Below, one piece after another: positions 1-8,370 of a stretch of DNA of 64,000 nucleotides; positions within the stretch are counted from its first letter, which is position 1, and each line of letters begins with the position of its first letter. Below the pieces are notes generated by a model that was not told the DNA's origin, did not search any database, and saw only the letters and a program-made list of their open reading frames with translations. The DNA lies in contig JAADJZ010000031.1 in NCBI GenBank assembly GCA_011032825.1, forward strand, positions 186,001-250,000. The letters are read 5' to 3'. A program made the position numbers and the translations under genes. The DNA is from Massariosphaeria phaeospora. Taxonomy: Eukaryota > Ascomycota > Dothideomycetes > Pleosporales.

Positions 1-642
1 ATCATCGTAACTCCACCCACCCCAGACGACGACCCCTTCCTCAGCGCCTCCAAGATGCCACGCCCAAACCGCTACCACCCCTACACTCGCACACAGGTCA
101 GCACTGCACCTGTCGTATCACCTCGTTTCCCCCCACCACCGGGCATGCGACAAGCCCCTAGGCCAATGCCTTCGATCGCAGAACAGCAATACCCCGCGTC
201 ATACCAGTACGCGCCCCCGCTCTACATCCAGGCCGTGACCTGCGACGGCAAGCCTCTCGCGGCACGCTCCATAATGAAGGGTCCAGACGGCATGTTCCAC
301 ATCCAGATGCAAGTCATACAATACCCCAGCGAAGTGCATCGGGGCACAACGGCGCCCTACTCCTCGCCCGTGACCACGGCGGCATCCACGCCTACGCCGC
401 TTGGTCCTTCTTTGATCATGGGACTAGGCATCAAGAAGGGCGACCGGGCTGATTCCTGCATTGGCGGCAGCCAGGACGGGAAGAGCCCTGGGAGCCGCAG
501 CGAGGAGTGTGCGATCCTGTCGGATGACGAGGATGCGGAGGGCGAGTTGGAGGGCAGTTATGCGGATCGGCAACATGAGTTGGCTATTGCGGAACAGAGG
601 AGGATTATGGACGACTTGCTGCGGCAGGGTTGGGCGGGATAG
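1..642 (+). CDS. Unrecognised proline-rich protein, 5' partial
   Basis: The frame is open from base 1 with no stop before the ATG at 55, and the codons before that ATG (I-I-V-T-P-P-T-P-D-D-D) read like protein. The gene therefore probably begins outside the window, although a start at 55 (195 aa) is possible. The visible part is rich in Pro, Tyr and Ser in its first half, has a compact middle segment (around YIQAVTCDGKPLAARS) and ends in an acidic, low-complexity region (SDDEDAEGELEG) followed by a short helical tail. I recognise no domain, signal peptide or membrane segment and assign no function. It is probably a nuclear or cytoplasmic disordered protein, but that is inference only. Codon use is GC-rich at third positions like the core genes, which supports coding status. 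Confidence 0.55.
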   Translation: MIVTPPTPDDDPFLSASKMPRPNRYHPYTRTQVSTAPVVSPRFPPPPGMRQAPRPMPSIAEQQYPASYQYAPPLYIQAVTCDGKPLAARSIMKGPDGMFHIQMQVIQYPSEVHRGTTAPYSSPVTTAASTPTPLGPSLIMGLGIKKGDRADSCIGGSQDGKSPGSRSEECAILSDDEDAEGELEGSYADRQHELAIAEQRRIMDDLLRQGWAG

Positions 643-973
643 AGATGTCCACTGGATGTTTCACGACGGATGGTACGGTGTGGGGACCTGATTAGGCCAG
701 AGCGTTTGTTGTAATTGCTTTTTGATGTTTATGAAGTCTGGGTGGTGGGCTGTTTTGCTGGTTTGGGAGCGGGCTATGGAAAGCGCTGGGTGGTTCTGTC
801 TTTTCCGCGTGGGTTGGCTCAAATTGTTTTTCGCGATTAGTCTAAATGAATTTTGTATACCACATTGTCATTTTTCCGTCTACACATGCTAGTTCTATTT
901 TGCTAACTGCGACCTCCTAAGCCTAGATTGAGAATCGCTTGAGGTGTGAACAGCATTCGCCTATTCACCACGC
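643..973. other. Intergenic spacer between convergent genes
   Basis: This holds the 3' flanks of the plus-strand partial gene and the minus-strand 2EXR gene. It is T-rich on the plus strand. I see no ORF or RNA gene. Confidence 0.5.
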
Positions 974-1909
974 TCAAGCTGTTTTCTTCTTCCGGCTCTC
1001 GTCCTCAACCCTACCAATCTCGAACGTCGTCTGCTCGCCCACATCCGCAAACAACAGATAGCGCACTTTATGGTCAGCAGCGCGATCAACACTACTCACC
1101 CTCACCATCGTAAGATGGTGATCCACAAGTTTGAACAGCGTGAAGGCACTCCACAAGAAGTCCGCGCCATGGTCCTCCGCCCGCACAAGCACCTTCTTCG
1201 CCCTAATGCGCATCAGCACATCGTACAGCTGCTCACGCCGCGGCGCAAACTGCCACGTATCTATCTGGAACAGGCGCTCACCACGCGCAGCCGAGCTACT
1301 GATCAGAGCCGTCGCATCGCCGAGCGCCGCAGGCTCAGAGCGATTGAGCAGCGCCGACACGAGCCGGCTGCACAGCGCGACGTCAGTCTTCCAGTCGCGG
1401 GCCCCGAGGTTGAGGTCAAGATCGCCGAAGTCGATCACGAGCTCGTTGAGCGGCAGCAGCGCCAGCGCGAAGGGGTTGTTTGCGCCCACGGCGTCGAGCC
1501 GCGCCAGCGGGACCGTGATCTCGACGTGCCGCAGATGCTGCTGCAGGGCACCGAGGCTCCAGAGCGCGGGGCGGAAGTTGAGGCCCTGGGCGCCTTGGAG
1601 GTGGAATTGTGTGCGCTGGAGAGCCGTGGCGATGGCTTCGCCGTGGATGAGGCGGCAGGTTGCGAGCAGGGGGAAGACGGGCGGGTGGTTTGGTGAGTAG
1701 GGTGTCGTGGCGACCCAGTCGTAGATCATGAGGCGGATCTCGGGGGGGAGGTTCATGAGGAGTGAGGAGGTCTGCGGGAATGCGGGTGATTGGAAGAGGT
1801 GGCGCTTGTAGAAGTCTTCCATGGTGTATGTGCCATTGTGCTTGTCTAACGTGTAGGCGATGTTGCGGAAGGTGGGGACACGCGAGAGGAGCGAGACTAC
1901 GGAGTCCAT
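974..1909 (-). CDS. 2EXR / F-box-like domain protein
   Basis: Single-exon gene, 311 aa. Near residues 53-70 it has the motif LMNLPPEIRLMIYDWV, the hallmark of the fungal 2EXR/F-box-like family (LPxEIRxxIY). It is followed by a typical second element with conserved residues around FPLLATCRLIHGEA, where this family has its LLxxCRxxxxEA helix. The remainder (LEITVPLARLDAV, LNELVIDFGDLDL) resembles the degenerate repeat region of such proteins. The family is greatly expanded in Pezizomycotina and mostly uncharacterised. An F-box-like role in recruiting substrates to SCF ubiquitin ligases is inference only. The C-terminus is basic (SRKKKTA). The ATG at 1909 is the first in-frame start after a region of stops. 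A second 2EXR gene lies upstream on the same strand (2337-5680), disrupted by a transposon. Confidence 0.75.
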   Translation of the reverse strand: MDSVVSLLSRVPTFRNIAYTLDKHNGTYTMEDFYKRHLFQSPAFPQTSSLLMNLPPEIRLMIYDWVATTPYSPNHPPVFPLLATCRLIHGEAIATALQRTQFHLQGAQGLNFRPALWSLGALQQHLRHVEITVPLARLDAVGANNPFALALLPLNELVIDFGDLDLNLGARDWKTDVALCSRLVSALLNRSEPAALGDATALISSSAARGERLFQIDTWQFAPRREQLYDVLMRIRAKKVLVRAEDHGADFLWSAFTLFKLVDHHLTMVRVSSVDRAADHKVRYLLFADVGEQTTFEIGRVEDESRKKKTA

Positions 1910-2336
1910 GTTTAGTAACGCGGGTGGAGTTTTTTTGCTCGTACGCGGAAGTAAAAGTTGTAAGGTAGGGTGGTAGGATAGGAGGTGGAGTATGGTAGTG
2001 GTGTTAGAAACATATCAGGGCTTATGTACTACAGGTATCAAAGAGAGTCAGTGAAACGGTCCGAAGGTCGCTATTGTGAAAATACTTAGCTGACTAAGTG
2101 AATGCACAAACATGAACTATCGAAAACGCCAGCAAATGAGATCGGTCTTCTAATTAGCAAGATAGAAAGAAACAAGACGAATCGGAGAAGTGATATAAGA
2201 GCTTCGATAACCCTCCCTGTTTGCTATCCGCAAACTAATGCATGTTTACACTGTAGCTGTTATCCAAAGCAAATCAGAGTCGCAATCCACTGAACTAGTC
2301 TCCACCCCTATTCTTCCCCAGTCCAAAAATTTCCTA
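1910..2336. other. Intergenic spacer
   Basis: AT-rich spacer upstream of the 974-1909 gene and downstream of the disrupted 2EXR gene. Small ORFs here lack coding character. Nothing else is recognised. Confidence 0.4.
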
Positions 2337-2564
2337 TCATCTGTCCTCCAGCGCGGGCGTGAAATCCTTCAGCCCGTCGGCGCAAGGAAGGCCATCCTTG
2401 AAATCCACGCCGAGTATGACGGTGTCATCCTGAGCGCAGAGCCAAACCGCCTCGCAGCCGCGTATTCCGTTGGCCATGAACTGGAGAAAGATTTCAGTGT
2501 TGACGTCCATTTTTCTTGCATCCAGTCCGAGATCGAAAAGAAGGCGGTCGACGTGGAACGAGTA

Positions 2565-2610
2565 CCGAGGATGTGCGCGTAATGCTCGTGTTCGCGTAAT
2601 GCTCACCCCA
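2565..2610 (+). repeat. Left inverted terminal repeat of the inner pogo element
   Basis: Begins CCGAGGATGTGCGCG directly after the TA at 2563-2564 and contains two direct copies of CGCGTAATGCTC. It pairs with 4630-4681. Confidence 0.85.
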
Positions 2611-2717
2611 ACTACATTACTGCGATAGCAAATATGAGGCTGCGCAACCACCCACAATAGCTATTATTAAAAGATAACTTGGTGTGTTGTTCTATAGAGG
2701 TAGCTCTACAACTTTGG

Positions 2718-4577
2718 CTATCTAAGTTTTGCCGGAAGATTGACGGCCCGGCCGCGCCGGGTGAGGGTTGGTGGAGGCGCTGGTGCAGGCACCTCCTCAG
2801 CAGCACCCCTAACAGCACCACCCACGCGTCGTTCTTTTACCTGAGGCTTACAGGTACGGGGCTTTGATACCTTGCGATTACGATCCTGGTGTTGTTGTTG
2901 CAATTTTTTAGCGTCGTTGGCTCGTTTTTGAGCATCGCGCTCGGCCGCCTTTACAGCCCTCTCCTCCTCCCGCGCCTTCCTAAGTCTTTCACGCTCAACC
3001 CGCCTAATCCGAGCCTGCTCTTTCTGAATACGTTTAGCCTCGGCCTTCATATCCTTCGTCCTAAGTCGCTTAAGTCGCTCCTTCTCCTCCTCCTCCCTCT
3101 GTACCCTCCGATCAGTAGCATGGCGAATTGTCCTTGGTAATAGAAGTTGAGCCCTCCAATGAGCCTCCCTATTCATCTGAAGATCTAGAGCGTTAATAGG
3201 GGTCTCATAGTCCCTCTGCTTCCGTCCCAAGGCAAACCTAAGGCCGTTGTTTTCGTACTCCACAATAGCTTGCTGCGCTTGTAGTAAAAGAAGCGTTTCC
3301 TTCACTATCTCAGCCTTACGGCTACCAGGGGTAATAGGCTTACTCATAAGCGACCGGATCGAAGCCCTATTAACCGTATCAATCGTAGTAGGGTACTTAG
3401 GGGACTCTGGCGTTGTATTGCGGAACTTTTTAAGCACTTGCTCAGCGTCAAATGGAGCAATACTAGTAGTCGAAAATGAGCTTCGGACGTTGGCGACAGT
3501 GAAGGAGGCATCCTAGGCATCCTTAAATAGGTGGTAGAAGTCGCTTTTCTTAAGAGATAGTAGCCCTTGTGTCTTCTCTAGGTAATCTTCTAAGGCTGTG
3601 CCATACGCTTTGCTAAGGGGGGAGAAGAGGCCTACATCTAGCAGCTGCAACGTATGAGTACTATGAGGAGGTAGCAACAAAGGTAGAATCCTCCGGGGAC
3701 GACAGTAGTCCATAAACTCTTGTGTATAATAGGATGAGTAGCTATCTAGAAGGAGTAATTAGTGACGTAGAGGGTTCTTGTCCTTGGTATACCTATCAAA
3801 CACGTTCCTTAGCCAAGCTACCCCCATGTCGTTGTTGCTCCATCCCGTCTAGGTTGTGCCTACTATTACCTTATCGTCCTCGTACTCTATATCCTTCGTC
3901 CAGCGTTCTTGAATGTTACTAGAAGTTGAGCTATACAGTACGCTTGGTAGCAGCGCGCTCCCATCAGCACAAACGGCTGCTATCACCGTCAACCACTCCC
4001 TTGACCTATCTTGAATAGGTTGACGACATCCTCCTCGCTCCTATGAGTCTCTACTAAAGACTCTGTGGCTACCTTCACCTCTACTAAGGTGGAAGCCCTT
4101 CTCATCCATATTGTATATATCAGACGGTCGGCAGTGGTATTTGCGAAGGATTTTGTCGAGATCGCGAAACTACCACTCGTATTTGTATAAGGAATCTGCC
4201 CTATGGCAGAGACGGTCCTTCCCCTTGCCGTGATGCGATTTCAGCTCATCTTTGTGACGGGCGAGGAAGCGCGTCACCCAAGTTTCTGAGGCAGGCTTCC
4301 CGGCGATTGAGGCGCATAAATTCCGCAGCATCCGCCTGCTAGGTGGCAAGCCCTCCTCAGTCAACCGTCTGATATGTCCTATGAGATCCAACTCTTGTTG
4401 TGGGCTGAGGTGTCGCTGGTTGATTGATTTGGTGGCATACGCGTCACATTTGCCTTGATGTCGGCGGGCGAGCGTGTGGCGTGATACACCAAAGTGGAGG
4501 GCAACTTTTGTGTAAGAGGATCGTGCATTCGATGGCTGCGATTCTAAAAATTCAATCGCTGCATTGATCGGATCCAT
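2718..4577 (-). pseudogene. Pogo-type transposase pseudogene with five in-frame stops
   Basis: From the ATG at 4577 one frame runs about 620 codons to 2718 with no indel. It is broken by stops at 4172-4170, 4043-4041, 3851-3849 and 3515-3513 (TAG) and 3761-3759 (TAA). Domains in order: an HTH_psq-like N-terminus (VALHFGVSRHTLARRH), a CENP-B/Tc5-type HTH (LSPQQELDLIGHIRRL to ETWVTRFLARHKDEL), a DDE nuclease and a long Lys/Arg/Glu-rich coiled-coil tail. The DDE region shows NMDEKGF (first Asp), LLLLDSYSSYYT (second Asp, where related elements usually have G-H-S-S-H-Y) and LQLLDVGLFSPLS (third Asp). Each stop can be explained by one C-to-T change on one strand (CAG, CAA, CGA or TGG to a stop), and so can the G-to-S and H-to-Y changes, as expected for RIP. 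It encodes no working transposase as it stands. Confidence 0.85.
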
Positions 4578-4629
4578 ATTGGGTGGGATATCGCGTGTGG
4601 AAGTTATAGGTAAAACGGTGTTGTTGTGT

Positions 4630-4681
4630 TGGGGTGAGCATTACCGGTACGCGAACACGAGCATTACGCGCACATCCTCGG
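4630..4681 (-). repeat. Right inverted terminal repeat of the inner pogo element
   Basis: The reverse complement of the left repeat, with six extra bases that create TACCGGTA (4642-4649) where the left copy has a single TA. It ends CTCGG next to the TA at 4682-4683. Confidence 0.85.
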
Positions 4682-4683
4682 TA

Positions 4684-4966
4684 GCTCCTGGGCGACTGCT
4701 GACGCGAAATTGGCGATCATCTTTCTTGTAGGAGGTATATGACGAGCGGTAAGCTCTTTTATATACTTTACAAGCTCCTCCTCCTGTTGTTAAGTAAGCT
4801 TCTGCTGGTTAGAGTCTTTGGTTTCTCGGGGTGCCTGAACAGCCTTGTGTCTCCGCGCCAAAGTTGAGCGATCGACACCAAATTGATCAGCAATTTTTTG
4901 ATACACAAGTTTCTTTCCTGAGTCTAGCGCTTTGATTGCTGCAAGCGCATCATTAATAGGTGCCAT
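4684..4966 (-). pseudogene. Transposase N-terminal fragment of the second pogo element
   Basis: Starts at the ATG at 4966 (MAPINDALAAIKAL). It has an HTH_psq-like segment (IADQFGVDRSTLARRH) and meets a TAA at 4792-4790. Beyond that stop the frame continues with QQEEELVKYIKEL and RHIPPTRKMIANFAS, the expected start of the CENP-B-type HTH, until the inner element interrupts it. The stop is explained by CAA to TAA. The fragment is fused in frame to the upstream 2EXR remnant, so the visible open frame is a chimera. Confidence 0.75.
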
Positions 4967-5054
4967 GGCTGTTGAGTTGTTACGCGTTGAAGTGTGGGTG
5001 CTGTTTTGGTGATCGGGCGTTGCGCGACTCCGGGCGTTGCGCGCACGGACACGG
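4684..5054 (-). mobile_element. Remnant of a second pogo element, 5' part only
   Basis: Runs from the host TA at 5055-5056 inward through a terminal repeat (CCGTGTCCGTGCGCGC when read on the minus strand), a short leader and the start of a transposase, to the TA at 4682-4683 where the inner element inserted. The distal part, including its own left end, is missing. Confidence 0.75.
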
Positions 5055-5680
5055 TACGACCACAGCGGACCAATCAGGAACGCGCCAGGCCTGTAGGGTT
5101 GGCGGGGATCGTTCCCGCACTCTTCGCCGGAAACTTGGCCTGCAACCTCGAAAAGGTGGACGATGAGGTTGACGGTCTTGGTGAAAGTGTGGTGCCACAT
5201 AGTATATTCCACGGCGTTCCCGTTGTCGACGTCTTCCGTCTCGGTGTCAACTGCCTTTGTAGTGATCTCCTCTCTGCCGAAAGATATCTTCAAGGATGAA
5301 AGATGCAGGGCGAAAAACGGATGCAGCGCTCGAAGCATCTCCCCATGATCGCTGTCAGATTCTAAGGGGATATCCAGAAAGGGGATCTGAATTTCCAAAT
5401 CTTTGATTCCGGCAAATGTATCCGGCTGCAGCACCCACAAATTGGGGACCGATGGGAACTTGTCGCGCCACTCGCGAACAATGTCTCGGATGAACACATT
5501 CATCTGCTTCGTGCATTCGATGTCCATCTCGTGCTTGATTTGCCGACATGAGAGCGACAAGCCTTTGCCTTCGCTAGTGGGTCCGGTTTGTGGAATTGAG
5601 AGATAGCCGTAGATTTGAAGACGTAATTCGGCTGGGAGGTTGAGAAACCTACTACTGCAAGGCAGTTCTGTGATTTCCAT

Positions 5681-6897
5681 TTTTGGATAGTGATGATTGA
5701 AGTATGGATTAGAGAGTCGTGTGGATTATAGAGTCGTGTGGATTGCAGAGTCGTGAGCTTGGTGAGAAGTAGAAAAGTGAGGTGTCCAAAACGATGTTTC
5801 CGCTGGGAGGCTCTCTCGATTAAATATTCGCTGTGAAAGGCCAACGTGGCTCTTCCGTTTTTCACATTTCTGAAAAATTTTGCCTAAGTAATTCTATGTA
5901 TGGCCGCACCGAGATTTTTCGCCGAACCACGGCTCTGACAACTCGCTTCCAAAACACGAAACCACACAAAGCTTGCTAAAAAACACAGTGCCTATCGTAA
6001 AATTCGTCGAAAACTTTCATAGGTAGTACAGGTAGTAAGCGCTTTTTAAAATGAATTACCAATATATACGGAAAAGACCCCGAAGCACTACACGCCATGC
6101 TGTGTATAAAATGTCCTCAATCAAAGCAAAACCCTAAAACGCTGACCATGGCCACGAGAATGGCGAATTCTGGGGAGGATCGCCGTCAGAAATGCGAACC
6201 TGTAGTGCCCCTCTTCAAAAGCAGAACTCCCCTACTGCGGCGCTAGAACCTAGGGTTATTGTAGAGCATTGCCGCAGTAGAGGCATAAGGTTCGAGTGTG
6301 TAGCGATAGGATTCTTCTTGGCGACTGGAAATGGAACAGAGATGTGTAAATTATCTATATCCAGGAAAGTAGCAGGCACAGGGAAGCGAATGTCTCTACC
6401 TATAAACATCCCTACTTGTAGAGTGTTAACTGCCTGGTTACTCCTTATTCTGCCTCGTAATAGACCTAGCGATTAACAAGGAAAAGACCTTGGAAGTCTA
6501 ATAACTTGGATTCAATAAGTGTAAGGTCGGCGATGTATCGGTATATCTAAAAACGAAGACTGATTAGAAGGGCGAAGAAGCCTTGCTGATGTTGGGTAGG
6601 TATTGTTGAGTAGGTATGGAAAGAGCTTTTTCTCCTAGCAAGACTGGATCCTTTTAGATGACTCAGGCCGTCTAGTTGTTAAATCTTAGTATAGCGGACA
6701 ATCTTTGCAGGTGCGTTGTTAGAACAGGAAAATGTCCGGTATATGATTGGTCTGTTCTGTGAAACGAAATTGCAAAGTACTTTTGGGTGTTGTTGAGTGA
6801 CGATGGAGACAGATTTTTAATGTGTGTGTGTGTGTGTGTGTGAAGAGATGAGGAGGATGAAAGAAGCGAAGGTCTTATAGGAGGTTATCATGATGAA
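5681..6897. other. Gene-free AT-rich spacer
   Basis: The first part is the promoter side of the disrupted 2EXR gene, with short direct repeats of a GTCGTGTGGATT-type motif near 5714-5750. I see no convincing gene. A (TG)n tract lies at 6821-6842. Confidence 0.45.
6821..6842 (+). repeat. (TG)n microsatellite
   Basis: Eleven uninterrupted TG units. Confidence 0.95.
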
Positions 6898-7096
6898 CCA
6901 TGGTTCTGAGAGGCTCCACAGAATAGCCACCCACTCAGCGTACTCTGAAAACAAATGAGGCTTCCCTTGAGCATTCGCGCAAAACTTTCTCCATGGTTCT
7001 GAGAGTGCGGCTCCACAAAACGAAACACCCACTCAGCTCACGCTGAAAACAAACAAGGCTCTCCGCAGCAAGTTTGAGCTTTGCGAAAACTTTCTC
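6898..7096 (+). repeat. Tandem duplication of an approximately 95-105 bp unit
   Basis: Two head-to-tail diverged copies: 6898-6990 and 6991-7096. Both begin CCATGGTTCTGAGAG, pass through GGCTCCACA and CCCACTCAGC, then (C)GCTGAAAACAAA or CTCTGAAAACAAA, and end AAAACTTTCTC. Forty bases of the second copy (7057-7096) recur in inverted orientation at 19628-19667. The sequence shows no coding signal and is probably a fragment of a dispersed repeat. Confidence 0.8.
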
Positions 7097-8169
7097 CCCC
7101 GCACTAGCGCCCCACTCCAGGGCTAGTAGACAAACACGTGACAACGTCTCTGCCCACCGTCAGATGAGTTCACGCGAGCCTTATTTGATTGCGTCTCTGC
7201 CGTTGTTTCAGCTGTTATGACAAAGTCACACATGACTACACAACTCAATTAGAAATATGCTGCCGTGGGTACTCGGAGGCTCCATCTCTGAACCCGATCG
7301 TCGCTTTCATTCAACAACCAGGCATAGAACAACAGCACACCACTCTATACATCATGTCGCGGATGTTCCTGTCCCTGCCAGCCAAGTGTGGAAACAAGTA
7401 TTAACGCTCAAGCCAAGAAATTTTCTAGCATATTCTTGATCTGCCAGACTGCCAGCAAGTCAACAAGAAGACGGAATCTTAAGTCGTGGAACCCATTGCA
7501 AGCTAGCTTCGTCGCCTGCATCCAACAGGAGTGGAAGAAGGCGCACAACGAGAAGCTTTCCATGCAGTGCGAGAGAGCTATTGAACACGAAGATCACCGC
7601 TAGCCTTGCTCGCCTGTCGTTTCTCACGTCCAAGCGGTTTGCGGTCACCCTTCCGTGCTTGCTCTGAGCCACGTCGCCAGCACTCTTAAATTTAATTCCC
7701 CAACACGCTGATCGTACTTCCAGCTCGCAGTCGACTCGGCCCTTGAATAGTCAAACCTTTGACCGGTGTATGGCAGGCAGTCTATCCCGAAATGATAAGC
7801 CCAACCCGGCGCTACCCTCTCATCTGTTGCGTCTGCCTCGAGGCTAGAAACCAGTCATCCATCAAGTCCGTCCTGAATCCGCAGTGTGCTTTGAAACCTT
7901 AACTGTACGCTTCCCAGAAGAACAGCCGTATGCATAGCTTAGAAATTGGCGACGATAATTCCGGTGACGTCCGTGAGTGGGCAAGGTGGCCGCTTCCGAC
8001 ATTACCGAATCCACGTCAAGGATCTGAACGAAAAGCTTCAATGGGAGCTTGAACTCGTTGAAAATCGCTGGATCCGCTTGCGACATCCTTCTGGCAGACA
8101 TGTAGCCCCTTCTTCCTTCACATCTTCTTCATCGGAACTACCAGGCAGCGCATCCGCTCGACCCATGAT
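7097..8169. other. Spacer without a supported gene
   Basis: Open frames here are short, start at non-ATG codons or overlap each other on both strands without coding character. Nothing is recognised. Confidence 0.4.
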
Positions 8170-8370
8170 TCATCTATCCAACTCTGACCCCTCTGAATCA
8201 TCCCCGCTATGCTCCCCATGCTTTTTCAACACCTCTTCCATCCTCGGCACATCGTCTGGATGCGGATTCCCCTCATGGTGCCCATCGCCCAGCCACCAAT
8301 TCCAGAGAAGCACTAGGCCCAAGAAGCCGAAGAAAATGGCAAGAAGCGTGGGAGCAGCGGGGTGTCGCAT
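8170..8370 (-). CDS. Small single-pass membrane protein, unrecognised
   Basis: A 66-residue ORF. The only in-frame ATG is at 8370, with a TAG stop a few codons upstream. Residues about 4-24 form a strongly hydrophobic helix with aromatic residues at its end (LLAIFFGFLGLVLLWNWW). A His-, Asp- and Glu-rich soluble tail follows (GDGHHEGNPHPDDVPRMEEVLKKHGEH). This layout is common for small proteins of the mitochondrial inner membrane or the ER, but I cannot name the family. The opposite strand is also open over this stretch, but only from a TTG codon and with low-complexity Ser-rich translation, so I favour the minus strand. Confidence 0.45.
   Translation of the reverse strand: MRHPAAPTLLAIFFGFLGLVLLWNWWLGDGHHEGNPHPDDVPRMEEVLKKHGEHSGDDSEGSELDR

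Larger units (their letters stand above)
2565..4681 (-). mobile_element. Inner pogo/Fot-like DNA transposon, RIP-degraded
   Basis: A 2.1 kb element with inverted terminal repeats: the left repeat 2565-2610 matches the reverse complement of 4630-4681 except for six extra bases in the right one. It is bounded by TA at 2563-2564 and 4682-4683. At 4682 the TA lies inside the transposase helix-turn-helix region of the second element, so this copy inserted into that element. It contains one transposase frame on the minus strand (4577-2718), inactivated by stop codons only. Confidence 0.85.
2565..5054 (-). mobile_element. Composite pogo-type insertion made of two related elements
   Basis: The unit is flanked by TA on each side (2563-2564 and 5055-5056), as expected for Tc1/mariner/pogo elements. 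Its left end belongs to a complete inner element (2565-4681) and its right end to a different but related element (remnant 4684-5054). Both ends begin CCG when read inward and share a pattern of two copies of CGCG(C/T)AA(C/T)GC(C/T)C. The left part of the second element is absent: host sequence follows the left TA directly. Either both elements moved together using non-partner ends, or recombination between related left ends removed the missing part. Confidence 0.75.
2337..5680 (-). pseudogene. 2EXR/F-box-like gene split by a composite pogo insertion
   Basis: The two host parts are 5680-5057 (208 codons from the ATG) and 2562-2337. The N-terminal part has the 2EXR motif FLNLPAELRLQIYGYL at residues 13-28 and a CRQIKHEM segment. 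It reads to ...LIGPLWS and then meets TA (5056-5055) and foreign sequence. After the insertion comes another TA (2564-2563) followed by ...YSFHVDRLLFDLGL...ending at a TGA at 2337. Reading TCG, then one TA plus the C at 2562 (TAC), then TCG restores a frame of 283 codons with no gap, so the insertion lies exactly in a TA of a Tyr codon. Neither host part contains a stop. As it stands the locus encodes a 296-residue chimera (5680-4790) of the host N-terminus and transposon sequence. The intact paralogue-like gene at 974-1909 is on the same strand. Confidence 0.85.

Noticed and set aside
1070..1700. Two long plus-strand frames opposite the 974-1909 gene
   Set aside because: They are antisense to the 2EXR gene, and their translations are Arg/Ser-rich with no motif.
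5500..5865. Overlapping minus-strand frame upstream of the disrupted 2EXR start
   Set aside because: It overlaps the recognised N-terminus in another frame and has no motif.
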